Source of the DNA: Pseudonocardia petroleophila
Lineage (GTDB): Bacteria > Actinomycetota > Actinomycetes > Mycobacteriales > Pseudonocardiaceae
Assembly: GCF_014235185.1 (NCBI RefSeq)
Contig: NZ_CP060131.1
Location: 1,123,501-1,187,500 of the forward strand
Reading direction: 5' to 3'
Length of the DNA stretch: 64,000 nt
In this document: positions 23,869 to 31,723 of the stretch, in pieces
How positions within the stretch are numbered: position 1 is the first letter of the stretch
Layout: the number at the start of each line of letters is the position of its first letter
Made by a program: the position numbers and the translations under genes
The notes under the pieces: model-generated
The model's database searches: none
Told to the model about the DNA's origin: nothing
Seen by the model: the letters and a program-made list of their open reading frames with translations, nothing else

Positions 23869-24752
23869 TACTTGATCGCTCCCAACGACAGTCCCTGCAC
23901 CAGCTTGTCCTGCGCCGCGAACCCGGCGATGAGCACCGGCAGCGACACCACCACGGCCGCCGCGCACACCTTCGCCAGGAACAGGCCCTGGCTGGTGACG
24001 AAGCTCGTGAGGAACACCGGGGCGGTCTGCGCCACCGTCGCCGTCAGCACGCGGGCGAACAGCAGCTCGTTCCAGCTGAAGATGAAGCAGATCAGCGACG
24101 TCGCCGCGATCCCCGGCAGCACGATCGGCATGACGATCACCCGCAGCGTGTGGGTCAGCGACGACCCGTCGACGGCCGCCGCCTCCAGGATCTCGACCGG
24201 CACCTCCGCCAGGAACGACCGCATCATCCACACGGCGATCGGCAGGTTCATCGAGGTGTAGAGCACGATCAGCAGCCAGATGTTGTCGAGCATCCCGATG
24301 CCCTGCGCGATCAGGTAGACCGGCAGCAGACCCGCCACGACCGGCAGCATCTTCGTCGACAGGAAGAAGAACAGCACGTCGGTCCACTTGCGGACCGGCC
24401 GGATCGACAGCGCGTACGCGGCCGGGATCGCGAGGATCAGCACCAGCAGCGTCGACAGGACGCTCGCCGTCATCGAGTTGAGCAGCGGCGGCCACGGGCT
24501 CGCCCCCGTCGACGCGCCGAAGAAGTTCGCGTAGCCGTCGAGGGTGAGCGGCGCGAACACCGACGGCGGGTTCGTGGCCGCGTCGTTCTCGCTGTGGAAC
24601 GAGGTGAGCACCATCCACACGACCGGCAGCACGAACAGGATGCCGACGATCCAGGCGAGCACCCCCAGGAACGCCCCTGATCGCCTGCGCCGGGGCGGCG
24701 CGACGGCCGCCTCGGACGGGGTGAGCGCCGTGCGCTCCGCGGTCGTGGTCAT
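23868..24752 (-). CDS. Carbohydrate/polyol ABC transporter permease (MalG type)
   Basis: A 294-residue inner-membrane permease with six hydrophobic segments. The EAA loop appears as EILEAAAVDGSSLTHTLRVIVMPIVLPG, the contact site for the ATPase. It pairs with the permease encoded immediately upstream (4-base overlap). The N-terminus MTTTAERTALTPSE is cytoplasmic. Family and neighbours point to uptake of a sugar alcohol. Confidence 0.92.
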   Translation of the reverse strand: MTTTAERTALTPSEAAVAPPRRRRSGAFLGVLAWIVGILFVLPVVWMVLTSFHSENDAATNPPSVFAPLTLDGYANFFGASTGASPWPPLLNSMTASVLSTLLVLILAIPAAYALSIRPVRKWTDVLFFFLSTKMLPVVAGLLPVYLIAQGIGMLDNIWLLIVLYTSMNLPIAVWMMRSFLAEVPVEILEAAAVDGSSLTHTLRVIVMPIVLPGIAATSLICFIFSWNELLFARVLTATVAQTAPVFLTSFVTSQGLFLAKVCAAAVVVSLPVLIAGFAAQDKLVQGLSLGAIK

Positions 24753-25684
24753 CGGGAACCCTCCTCGCGGAACAGGGACGACACGGTGCGCAGGGCCAGC
24801 GTGGCGATCAGGATCGTGCCGATCACCACGACGACGCCCGCGGCGGACGCCCGGCCGTAGTCCTGGGCGTTGTAGAAGGTCTGATAGATCGTGTACGGCA
24901 GGTTGGCGGTGCCGAGGCCGCCGGAGGTGATCGTGAAGACGGCGTCGAAGTTCTGGACGATGTAGATCGACCCGAGCAGCCCGCCGAGCTCCAGGTACTG
25001 GCGCAGGTGCGGGAAGGTCATGTGCCGGAAGATCTGGAAGTTCGAGCAGCCGTCGAGCTGGGCGGCCTCGATGACGTCGAGCGGCTTGCTCTGCAGGCCG
25101 GCCAGGATGATCAGCATCATGAACGGCGTCCACTGCCAGACCAGCGCGGCGACGACGGACGACAGCGGCATCGTCGACACCCAGTCCGGCTGCGGTGCCC
25201 CCGCCCCGAAGATGCCGGTGAGCAGCCCGTTGAACAGGCCGTACTCGGGGTTGTAGAGCGCGTGCTTCCACACCAGGGCCGCCGCGACCGGCACCACGAG
25301 GAACGGGGTGATCATCATCGTGCGGACGAACCCGCGGCCGAGGAACGCCCGGTCGAGCAGCAGCGCGACGAGCATCCCGAGCACCAGGCTGATCAGCACC
25401 ACCGAGACCGTCAGCACGATCGTCGTGACGATGGCCTCGCGCGTGGTGACGTCGGTGAGGACGCGGGCGAAGTTGTCGAAGCCCGCGAACCCGCGCTCGT
25501 CGGGATAGTAGGCGTTCCAGTTCATGAACGAGATCACCAACGTGCCGACGAACGGCAGCTGCGTCACGATGATCAGGAAGACCAGCGCGGGCAGCAGCGG
25601 CGCCCGCCGGGCCCAGTCCCCGGTGCGGCGCAGAGCCGGTTGCGACGTCCTCTGCGGCGTGACCTTCTCCTGCGTCGTCGTCAT
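24749..25684 (-). CDS. Carbohydrate/polyol ABC transporter permease (MalF type)
   Basis: A 311-residue permease with six predicted membrane helices. The EAA loop reads VIEAAQLDGCSNFQIFRHMTFPHL. It overlaps both the binding-protein gene and the second permease by 4 bases. Together these form the membrane channel of one ABC importer. No ATPase gene accompanies it, so a shared MsiK/UgpC-like ATPase encoded elsewhere is needed, as is usual in actinobacteria. Confidence 0.92.
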   Translation of the reverse strand: MTTTQEKVTPQRTSQPALRRTGDWARRAPLLPALVFLIIVTQLPFVGTLVISFMNWNAYYPDERGFAGFDNFARVLTDVTTREAIVTTIVLTVSVVLISLVLGMLVALLLDRAFLGRGFVRTMMITPFLVVPVAAALVWKHALYNPEYGLFNGLLTGIFGAGAPQPDWVSTMPLSSVVAALVWQWTPFMMLIILAGLQSKPLDVIEAAQLDGCSNFQIFRHMTFPHLRQYLELGGLLGSIYIVQNFDAVFTITSGGLGTANLPYTIYQTFYNAQDYGRASAAGVVVVIGTILIATLALRTVSSLFREEGSR

Positions 25685-27036
25685 GACCCTTCCTCCCGGG
25701 ACCGGTACCGCTCCGCCACGTCGTCGGCGAGCTGCTGGCCGCGCTCCAGCGCGTCCTGCACGGTCACCTGCCCCGCGATCGCCGAGCTGATCTGCTGCGA
25801 CACCTGCGTCCCCAGGTCCGGGAACTCCGGGATGCCGACGAACTGGATGCCGATCGCGGGCCGCGGCTGGACGCCGGGGTTCCGCGGGTCGGCCGACTCG
25901 ATCGCCGACCGCGTCTGCTCGGCGAACGCCCCCGCCTCGGCGAGGTACTCCGGGATCTCGTAGGTCGAGGCCCGCTTGCCCGCGGGCACCGACGACCAGC
26001 CGACCTGCTCGCCGACGAGCCGCTCGTAGTCCTTGCCCGAGGCCCAGGAGACGAACTGCCAGGCCGCGTCCTTGCGCTCGCTCGCCGCCTGGATGCCCCA
26101 CGACCAGGCGTAGAGCCAGCCTGCGCTGTCGGTCTCGACGACGGGCGCCGGCGCGTAGCCGATCAGCCCGCGGACGGGCGAGTCCTCGGCCTCCAGCGAC
26201 CCCGCCGCCGACGTGGCGTCGTACCACATCGCGACGTTGCCCTGGATGAGGTTGTTGAGGCACTCGGTGAACCCGGCCTGCGGCGCACCGGTCTCGCCGT
26301 GCTCGCGGACGAGGTCCACGTAGAACTGCACCGCCTCGGTGAACTGCGGGGAGTCGACCTGCGCCTGCCAGTCCTCGGAGAACCAGGTGCCGCCGAAGGT
26401 GTTGACCACCGTCGTCAGGGGGGCGAAGACCTGCCCCCAGCCGGGCTGCCCGCGCAGGCAGATCCCCGCCATGCCGGGCTGCGCCCCGTCGACGCGGGCG
26501 GCGATGTCGGCCACCTCCTGCCACGTCGGCTTCGCCGGCATGGCGATCCCGGCCTGCTCCAGGACGTCGCGGCGGTACATGAGGAACGACGACTCGCCGT
26601 AGAAGGGCTGGCCGTAGACCTGCCCGTCGTCGCCGGTCAGCGAGGTGACCATCGGACCGAGGATGTCGTCCTGGTCGAAGCCGGGGTCGTTCGCGATGAA
26701 CTCGTCCATCGGCGCGATCCAGCCGCTGCGGGCGTAGATCGGGACCTCGAAGTTGCTCAGGGTGGCCACGTCGTACTGCCCGGCCTGGCTGGAGAACTCC
26801 TGGCTGATCTTGTCCCGCACGTCGTTCTCCGGGAGCACCGTGAAGTTGACGGTGATGCCGGTCTCGCGGGTGAAGTTCTCCGCCGTCAGCCGCTGCAGGT
26901 CGACCATCTGCGGGTTGTTGACCATCAGCACGTTGATGCTGTCCGGCCCGCCGCCGCCGACCGATCCGCCCCAGCCCGCGCACGAACTCGTCGCGAGCAC
27001 GGCAAGAGCGAGCAGTACCGCTCGAACACGCCTCAT
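25681..27036 (-). CDS. Polyol/sugar ABC transporter substrate-binding lipoprotein
   Basis: A 451-residue extracytoplasmic solute-binding protein of the sugar-binding family 1. The signal peptide ends in the lipobox-like ATSSC, so the mature protein is probably lipid-anchored at Cys19. Motifs such as INVLMVNNPQMVDLQ and FTRETGITVNF near the N-terminus, and an aromatic-rich pocket region (YGESSFLMYRRD, GTWFSEDW), fit polyol binders of SmoE type. It is the first gene of the five-gene operon. Promoter and operator lie upstream in the gap shared with the SorC gene. Confidence 0.92.
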   Translation of the reverse strand: MRRVRAVLLALAVLATSSCAGWGGSVGGGGPDSINVLMVNNPQMVDLQRLTAENFTRETGITVNFTVLPENDVRDKISQEFSSQAGQYDVATLSNFEVPIYARSGWIAPMDEFIANDPGFDQDDILGPMVTSLTGDDGQVYGQPFYGESSFLMYRRDVLEQAGIAMPAKPTWQEVADIAARVDGAQPGMAGICLRGQPGWGQVFAPLTTVVNTFGGTWFSEDWQAQVDSPQFTEAVQFYVDLVREHGETGAPQAGFTECLNNLIQGNVAMWYDATSAAGSLEAEDSPVRGLIGYAPAPVVETDSAGWLYAWSWGIQAASERKDAAWQFVSWASGKDYERLVGEQVGWSSVPAGKRASTYEIPEYLAEAGAFAEQTRSAIESADPRNPGVQPRPAIGIQFVGIPEFPDLGTQVSQQISSAIAGQVTVQDALERGQQLADDVAERYRSREEGS

Positions 27037-27051
27037 TGCGTCCCTCCCCGA

Positions 27052-27066
27052 CCGCTCAGATGAGCA
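27052..27066. promoter_or_regulatory. SorC-type operator 1
   Basis: CCGCTCAGATGAGCA contains the inverted repeat GCTCA-GA-TGAGC. The identical 15-mer occurs again at 27141-27155, nearer the regulator gene. It sits 15 bases before the binding-protein gene, so binding would block its translation start region or promoter. Confidence 0.7.
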
Positions 27067-27140
27067 GCGCCCCGATCACACGATCAGGATGTGGCAGTGC
27101 TCACGTCGCGTCAATGGCGCGTGCAAGAATGGGCGTTGCA

Positions 27141-27155
27141 CCGCTCAGATGAGCA
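27141..27155. promoter_or_regulatory. SorC-type operator 2
   Basis: Second exact copy of CCGCTCAGATGAGCA, 89 bases from the first. It lies 15 bases upstream of the regulator start, just before its ribosome binding site (GGGAGA). Two identical sites spaced in this way suggest DNA looping and joint control of the divergent transporter operon and the regulator. Confidence 0.7.
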
Positions 27156-27170
27156 CGTTGGGAGACGTCG

Positions 27171-28151
27171 ATGGCCCGGGGCCCGGCACAGCTCGTCCTC
27201 ACCGCGTCGGTGGCCCGGCGCTACTACCTCGACGGCCGGTCCAAGGTGGAGATCGCCGAGGAGTTCGCGCTGAGCCGGTTCAAGGTCGCCCGGCTGCTGG
27301 AGGACGCGCGCACGAGCGGGCTGGTGCGGATCGAGATCGGCCATCCCGGCACCGTCGACGTCGAGCTGTCGGGGTCGCTCATGCGGGCGCTGGGCCTGCG
27401 GCACTGCGTCGTCACCGACACCCCCGACGACGATCCCGCCACCCTGCGCGAGCACCTCGGCTCCGCGGCGGCCGACCTGCTCAGCGAGATCATCACCGCC
27501 GACGACGTCCTCGGCCTGTCCTGGGCCCGCTCGGTCAGCGCCATGGCCACCGCGCTGAAGGAGCTCGCGCCCGTCCCGGTCGTGCAGCTCACCGGCGCAC
27601 TGGCCCGGCCCGGTGTCGACGACAGCTCCATCGAGCTGGTCCGCGAGGTCGCGCGCGTGTCCGGCGGGCCCGCGTACTTCTTCTACGCCCCGATGGCCGT
27701 GCCCGACGCCGCCACCGCCCGCGCGCTGCGCCACCAGCCCGAGGTGGCCAGGGCGTTCTCGCTGATCGGGTCGGTGACCGTCGCGGTGGCCGGGGTCGGC
27801 GCCTGGGCCCCGGAGCAGTCCACGCTCTACGACGCCACCGGCGAGGCCGAGCGCGCGGAGCTGGTCCGCCGCGGGGTGTGCGCCGACGTCTCGGGCGTGT
27901 TGGTCGACGCCCACGGCGCGACGGTCCCCGCCGCGCTGACCGACCGCATGATCGGCATCACCTACGAGCAGATGCGGGCGGTGCCGGAGGTGATCGGCAT
28001 CGTCTACGGCAACGCCAAGGTCCGGGCCGTGCTGGCCGCCGTGCACGGGGGGCTGGTGAACAGCCTGGTCACGCACTCGACGATGGCGACCGCGCTGATC
28101 GAGGCGGCCGGGGTCGAGGCGGCGGGGGGCGAGGCCGCGCATGACCGCTGA
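27171..28151 (+). CDS. SorC/DeoR family sugar-responsive transcriptional regulator
   Basis: A 326-residue regulator. A short N-terminal helix-turn-helix (AEEFALSRFKVARLLEDAR) is followed by a sugar-binding SorC/CggR domain with GLSWARSV, TGAL and a late VYGNAKVRAVLAA. The family senses phosphorylated sugars or polyols. It is divergent from the polyol ABC operon, and the two identical operators in the gap are its likely targets. The ATG has a ribosome binding site (GGGAGA). It overlaps the downstream kinase-like gene by 11 bases. Confidence 0.9.
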   Translation: MARGPAQLVLTASVARRYYLDGRSKVEIAEEFALSRFKVARLLEDARTSGLVRIEIGHPGTVDVELSGSLMRALGLRHCVVTDTPDDDPATLREHLGSAAADLLSEIITADDVLGLSWARSVSAMATALKELAPVPVVQLTGALARPGVDDSSIELVREVARVSGGPAYFFYAPMAVPDAATARALRHQPEVARAFSLIGSVTVAVAGVGAWAPEQSTLYDATGEAERAELVRRGVCADVSGVLVDAHGATVPAALTDRMIGITYEQMRAVPEVIGIVYGNAKVRAVLAAVHGGLVNSLVTHSTMATALIEAAGVEAAGGEAAHDR

Positions 28152-28923
28152 GGTCCCGCTGCTCGGGGGCACCGCCAACCGCGGGCGGGTGCACCGCGTC
28201 GGCGACACCGTGCGGCGCCCCCTGCGCCCCACCGCTCCCGCGGTGCACGCGCTGCTGCGCCACCTGGAGTCGGTCGGGTTCGACGGGGCGCCGCGCGTGC
28301 TCGGCGTCGACGACGCTGGCCGCGAGGTGCTCAGCTACATCCCCGGGCAGGCGGTCACGGCCCCTGCGCCGCCGTGGGGTCTCACCGACGCGGCGCTGCG
28401 CAGCGTCGGTGAGCTGCTGCGGCGCTTCCACGACGCCGTGGCGGGGTTCGACGCGCGGCCCTACTCGTGGTCGCCGGCCGCGCCGGCACCGTTCGCGGGC
28501 GGTGCGATCACCCACAACGACCCGAACCTCGACAACGTCGTGTTCCGCGACGGGCACGCCGTCGCCCTCATCGACTTCGACCTCGCCGCCCCCGGCGCCC
28601 CGGTCTGGGACGTCGCCGGCACCGCCCGGTTGTGGGCCCCGCTGCGCGACCCGGCCGACACCCCGGACGGGCGGCGCCACCGCGAGCTCGCCCGCCTGCG
28701 GGTCCTCGCCGACGCCTACGACCTCGACGACGACGGGCGCACCCGCCTCGCCGCCGCCGCGGCCGCGCACCACGCGTGGATGTGCGACCTGGTCGGCGAC
28801 GGGGCGCGGCGGGGCGTGCCCGGCTTCGCCGAGTACTGGACGCCGGACGCCCGGGCGCGCGCCGACCGCACCGGCGCCTGGCTGCGCACCCGCGCCGACG
28901 AGATCACCGCGGCCCTGGCCTGA
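28141..28923 (+). CDS. Aminoglycoside-phosphotransferase-fold small-molecule kinase
   Basis: A 260-residue APH-fold kinase. The catalytic loop is HNDPNLDN (His125, Asp127, Asn130) and the metal site is DFD in ALIDFDLA. It begins 11 bases inside the SorC gene, so it is co-translated with the polyol regulator. I infer that it phosphorylates a sugar, polyol or related metabolite, possibly the inducer of the regulator, rather than an antibiotic. The substrate is not determinable from sequence. Confidence 0.82.
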   Translation: MTAEVPLLGGTANRGRVHRVGDTVRRPLRPTAPAVHALLRHLESVGFDGAPRVLGVDDAGREVLSYIPGQAVTAPAPPWGLTDAALRSVGELLRRFHDAVAGFDARPYSWSPAAPAPFAGGAITHNDPNLDNVVFRDGHAVALIDFDLAAPGAPVWDVAGTARLWAPLRDPADTPDGRRHRELARLRVLADAYDLDDDGRTRLAAAAAAHHAWMCDLVGDGARRGVPGFAEYWTPDARARADRTGAWLRTRADEITAALA

Positions 28924-28945
28924 CCGTCGTCGCACCGGGCCGTCG

Positions 28946-29848
28946 TCAGATCCGGGCGAACACCTCGGTCCGCAGCCGCTCGCACGCGTCCTCGCGACGG
29001 CTGCCCGTACCCAGGGCGACGTCGGGCACCAGGAGCTCGTCGATCCCCGCCGCGGGGTAGCGCGCCACGACGTCGAGCACCTCCGCGGCCGAGCCCATGA
29101 CCACCGGGCGGCCCGCGGCCTCCAGCCGCTGCCGCCGTTCCCGCGCCCCGGCGTCGCCCGGCTCGACGACCTCGATCATCGCCTGCGCCGACCGCCGGAC
29201 CGTCGACGGGTCGCGGCCGATCCGCGCGCAGTGCTCCGCGAACACCCGCCCCTTGTGCGCGGCGAGCTCCGGCAGGCCCCAGTGGTTCCACTCGTCGGCG
29301 TGCCGGGCGACGATGCCGAGCGCCACCTCCTCCCCCGCCGCCCCGATCAGCACCGGCAGGCGCGCGGGCTTCGGCTCCAGCGGCGCGTCGACGAGCCGGT
29401 AGTGGTCACCGTCGAACGTGGTGCGCTCCTGCCCGAGCAGCCCGGTGACCACCCGGCACGCCTCGTCGAACCGGGCCAGGCGCTCGCGGACCGGCGGGAG
29501 CTCGATGCCGTACGCCTCGTGCTCGTTGACCTGCCAGCCCGCGCCGATCCCGAGGACGAACCGGCCGCCGCTGATCTCGTCGAGGGTGGCCGCCTGCTTC
29601 GCCACGACCGCGGGGTGGCGGTAGGTGTTGCCGAGCACCATCGAGCCGACCCGGACCCGCTCGGTGCGCGCCGCGATGCCGGTCAGCAGGGCGAGGCACT
29701 CGTGCACCGGGCCGGAGACGTCGTCGCGGTTGGGCATGAAGTGGTCGGCGATCCAGACCCCGTGCCAGCCGGTGCGCTCGGCGTACTCGGCGCCCGCGAG
29801 GACGTCGGACCAGGGGACGGCCGCGCTCGGCCACAGCGAGTAGTCCAC
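28946..29848 (-). CDS. LLM-class F420-dependent oxidoreductase
   Basis: A 300-residue luciferase-like monooxygenase-fold protein of the actinobacterial F420 group. Motifs include DYSLWPSAAVPW, GVWIADHFMPN, VRVGSMVLGNTYRHPAVVAKQAATLDEISGGR and GIGAGWQVNEHEAYG. F420H2 or FMN would be the flavin-like cofactor. The start is GTG with TAGTCT exactly 7 bases upstream. It is divergent from the TetR gene at 29910 and shares its operator, so it is the likely regulated gene. Confidence 0.88.
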   Translation of the reverse strand: MDYSLWPSAAVPWSDVLAGAEYAERTGWHGVWIADHFMPNRDDVSGPVHECLALLTGIAARTERVRVGSMVLGNTYRHPAVVAKQAATLDEISGGRFVLGIGAGWQVNEHEAYGIELPPVRERLARFDEACRVVTGLLGQERTTFDGDHYRLVDAPLEPKPARLPVLIGAAGEEVALGIVARHADEWNHWGLPELAAHKGRVFAEHCARIGRDPSTVRRSAQAMIEVVEPGDAGARERRQRLEAAGRPVVMGSAAEVLDVVARYPAAGIDELLVPDVALGTGSRREDACERLRTEVFARI

Positions 29849-29867
29849 CGCCGCGAGACTAGCCGTC

Positions 29868-29900
29868 GTTGCAGTTGACGCAACTTGCAGTCACTGCAAC
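29868..29900. promoter_or_regulatory. TetR operator between two leaderless promoters
   Basis: The arms GTTGCAGT (29868-29875) and ACTGCAAC (29893-29900) are perfectly complementary; GCAACTTGCAGT in between adds further half-sites. The region lies between the -10 elements of the oxidoreductase (TAGTCT, minus strand) and the TetR gene (AACTAT), overlapping the latter, so one repressor could close both promoters. Confidence 0.65.
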
Positions 29901-29909
29901 TATGGCGGC

Positions 29910-30488
29910 GTGACGAGCCCCGGGCGCGAGCGCCGCAAGCAGGCGACCCGGCGCGCGCTGCGGTCGGCGGTGCTCGAGCTCGGACTCGCGCGCGGGCTGT
30001 CCGAGGTGCCCGTCGAGGAGATCGCCGCCCGCGCCGGGGTCTCCACCCGCACGTTCTTCAACTACTTCGCCACCAAGGAGGACGCGGCACTCCTCGACCT
30101 CTTCACGATCGGCGACGACGCGCTCGCCGCGTTCGCCGCCGCTCCCCCCGACGGGGCGTGGGCCCGGCTGCGCGAACTGTTCGTCGACGACGTGCGGCGC
30201 GTCGACCGGGAGGGCACGGACGTCCCGCGGTGGCTGGACCTGCAGGCCCGGCACCCCGCTCTGCAGGCCCGCCAGTTCGCGCGGTTCGCCGCGTTCGAGC
30301 GGCGGCTGTGCGACGCGATCACCACCCGCCTCGGCGGGCCGGGACACCGGCTGCGCGCCGAGGTGATGGCCGGGGCCTGCATCACCGCGGTGCGGGTCGG
30401 CCTGCAGCACTGGGCCGGCACCGGGCGCGGCGGCGTGGTCGCCCACGTCGAGGCCGCCTTCGACCTCCTGGATCCCGCGTTCGCCTGA
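29910..30488 (+). CDS. TetR family transcriptional regulator
   Basis: A 192-residue repressor. The N-terminal helix-turn-helix is VEEIAARAGVSTRTFFNYFATKEDA (about residues 34-58), typical of TetR, followed by a divergent ligand-binding domain. It starts at GTG 29910 and sits 61 bases from the divergent F420-type oxidoreductase, with a palindromic operator between. The glycosyltransferase gene follows 10 bases later with its own ribosome binding site, so it is probably in the same operon; the ligand may be a drug-like compound it modifies. Confidence 0.9.
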   Translation: MTSPGRERRKQATRRALRSAVLELGLARGLSEVPVEEIAARAGVSTRTFFNYFATKEDAALLDLFTIGDDALAAFAAAPPDGAWARLRELFVDDVRRVDREGTDVPRWLDLQARHPALQARQFARFAAFERRLCDAITTRLGGPGHRLRAEVMAGACITAVRVGLQHWAGTGRGGVVAHVEAAFDLLDPAFA

Positions 30489-30498
30489 AGGAGCAGCC

Positions 30499-31707
30499 GT
30501 GCCGATCGCCGTCGTCGCCCTCGACACCCGGGGCGGGGTCCAGCCCTACGCCGCGCTCGCGCTCGGACTGCAGGAGGCGGGCCACGAGGTCCGCATGGTG
30601 GCCCCGGCCGGGTTCACGCCGTGGCTGGCCGGGATGGGCCTGGACGTCCACGCCGTCGGGGTCGACACCGCAGCGGCCCGCGCCGACGGGGTCGCCGAGA
30701 TGGGCCGGGTCGCACGCACCCGCTACATGCGCGCCCGCGCCGTCGAGCACACCGCGCGGTCGGCCACCGACGTGCTGCGCGCCTGCGAGGGGGTCGACCT
30801 GCTGATGGGCGGCATCGGCGGGGCGACCCTGGGGCGGCCGGTGGCGGAGAAGCTCGGCGTGCCCTTCGTCGACGCACACCTGCACCCGATCGGGCCGCCC
30901 ACCGCCGCGTTCCCCGGTGTCCTGCTGCCCCGCACACCGCGGTTCGCCTGGAAGGCGAGCCACGGGCCGTCGCGGCTGGGGGCGACCCTGCCGTTCCGGT
31001 CGGCCGTGCGCCGCGCGCGCCGCGACGTCCTCGGGCTGCCCGCGCGACCCGCGCCCGTCGACCACACCCTCCCCGCGCTCTACGGCTACAGCCGGCACGT
31101 GCTGGCGGCGCCGCCGGAGTGGGGCCCGCGCCACCACGTCACCGGGTACTGGACGCTGCCCGGCGCCGGGCCGCTGCCGCCCGCGCTGGAGGGGTTCCTC
31201 GACGCCGGGCCGCCGCCGGTCTGCATCGGCTTCGGCAGCATGACCGGCGCCGACCCCGCCGCCCTCACCGCGCTCGTCCTCGACGCCGTCCGTCGCGCGG
31301 GGGTGCGGGCCGTGCTGCTGTCCGGGTGGGGAGCGCTGACGCCGCTCGACCGCGAGGACGTGCTCGTCGTCGAGGAGGCCCCGCACGACCTGCTGTTCCC
31401 CCGCACGGCCGCGGTCATCCACCACGGCGGGGCGGGCACCACCGGTGCGGCGCTGCGGGCGGGAGTGCCGTCGGTGGTCGTGCCGTTCGCCGTCGACCAG
31501 CCGTTCTGGGGTGCGCGCGTGGCGGCGCTCGGTGTCGGCCCCACCCCCGTCCCGCGACGCCGCCTCACCGCCGGCGCGCTGGCCGACGCGCTGCGCGCCA
31601 CCGCCGACCCCGGCATGCGCGGGCGAGCCGCGTCACTCGGACGGCTGATCCGGGCCGAGGACGGCGTGGTGAACGCCGTCGCCGCGCTCGGCAGGGTGCG
31701 CGGGTGA
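30499..31707 (+). CDS. UGT-like glycosyltransferase (GT1 family)
   Basis: A 402-residue GT-B enzyme of the macrolide/sterol glucosyltransferase type. The donor-binding motif HHGGAGTT is at residues 308-315, preceded by VCIGFGSM. FAVDQPFWGARVA further on completes the nucleotide-sugar site. Acceptors are usually hydrophobic natural products or drugs. A ribosome binding site (GAAGGAG) precedes the ATG. Being downstream of a TetR regulator, it may serve in detoxification or secondary metabolite decoration; this is inference. Confidence 0.88.
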   Translation: MPIAVVALDTRGGVQPYAALALGLQEAGHEVRMVAPAGFTPWLAGMGLDVHAVGVDTAAARADGVAEMGRVARTRYMRARAVEHTARSATDVLRACEGVDLLMGGIGGATLGRPVAEKLGVPFVDAHLHPIGPPTAAFPGVLLPRTPRFAWKASHGPSRLGATLPFRSAVRRARRDVLGLPARPAPVDHTLPALYGYSRHVLAAPPEWGPRHHVTGYWTLPGAGPLPPALEGFLDAGPPPVCIGFGSMTGADPAALTALVLDAVRRAGVRAVLLSGWGALTPLDREDVLVVEEAPHDLLFPRTAAVIHHGGAGTTGAALRAGVPSVVVPFAVDQPFWGARVAALGVGPTPVPRRRLTAGALADALRATADPGMRGRAASLGRLIRAEDGVVNAVAALGRVRG

Positions 31708-31723
31708 ATGGCACGATCACGGG

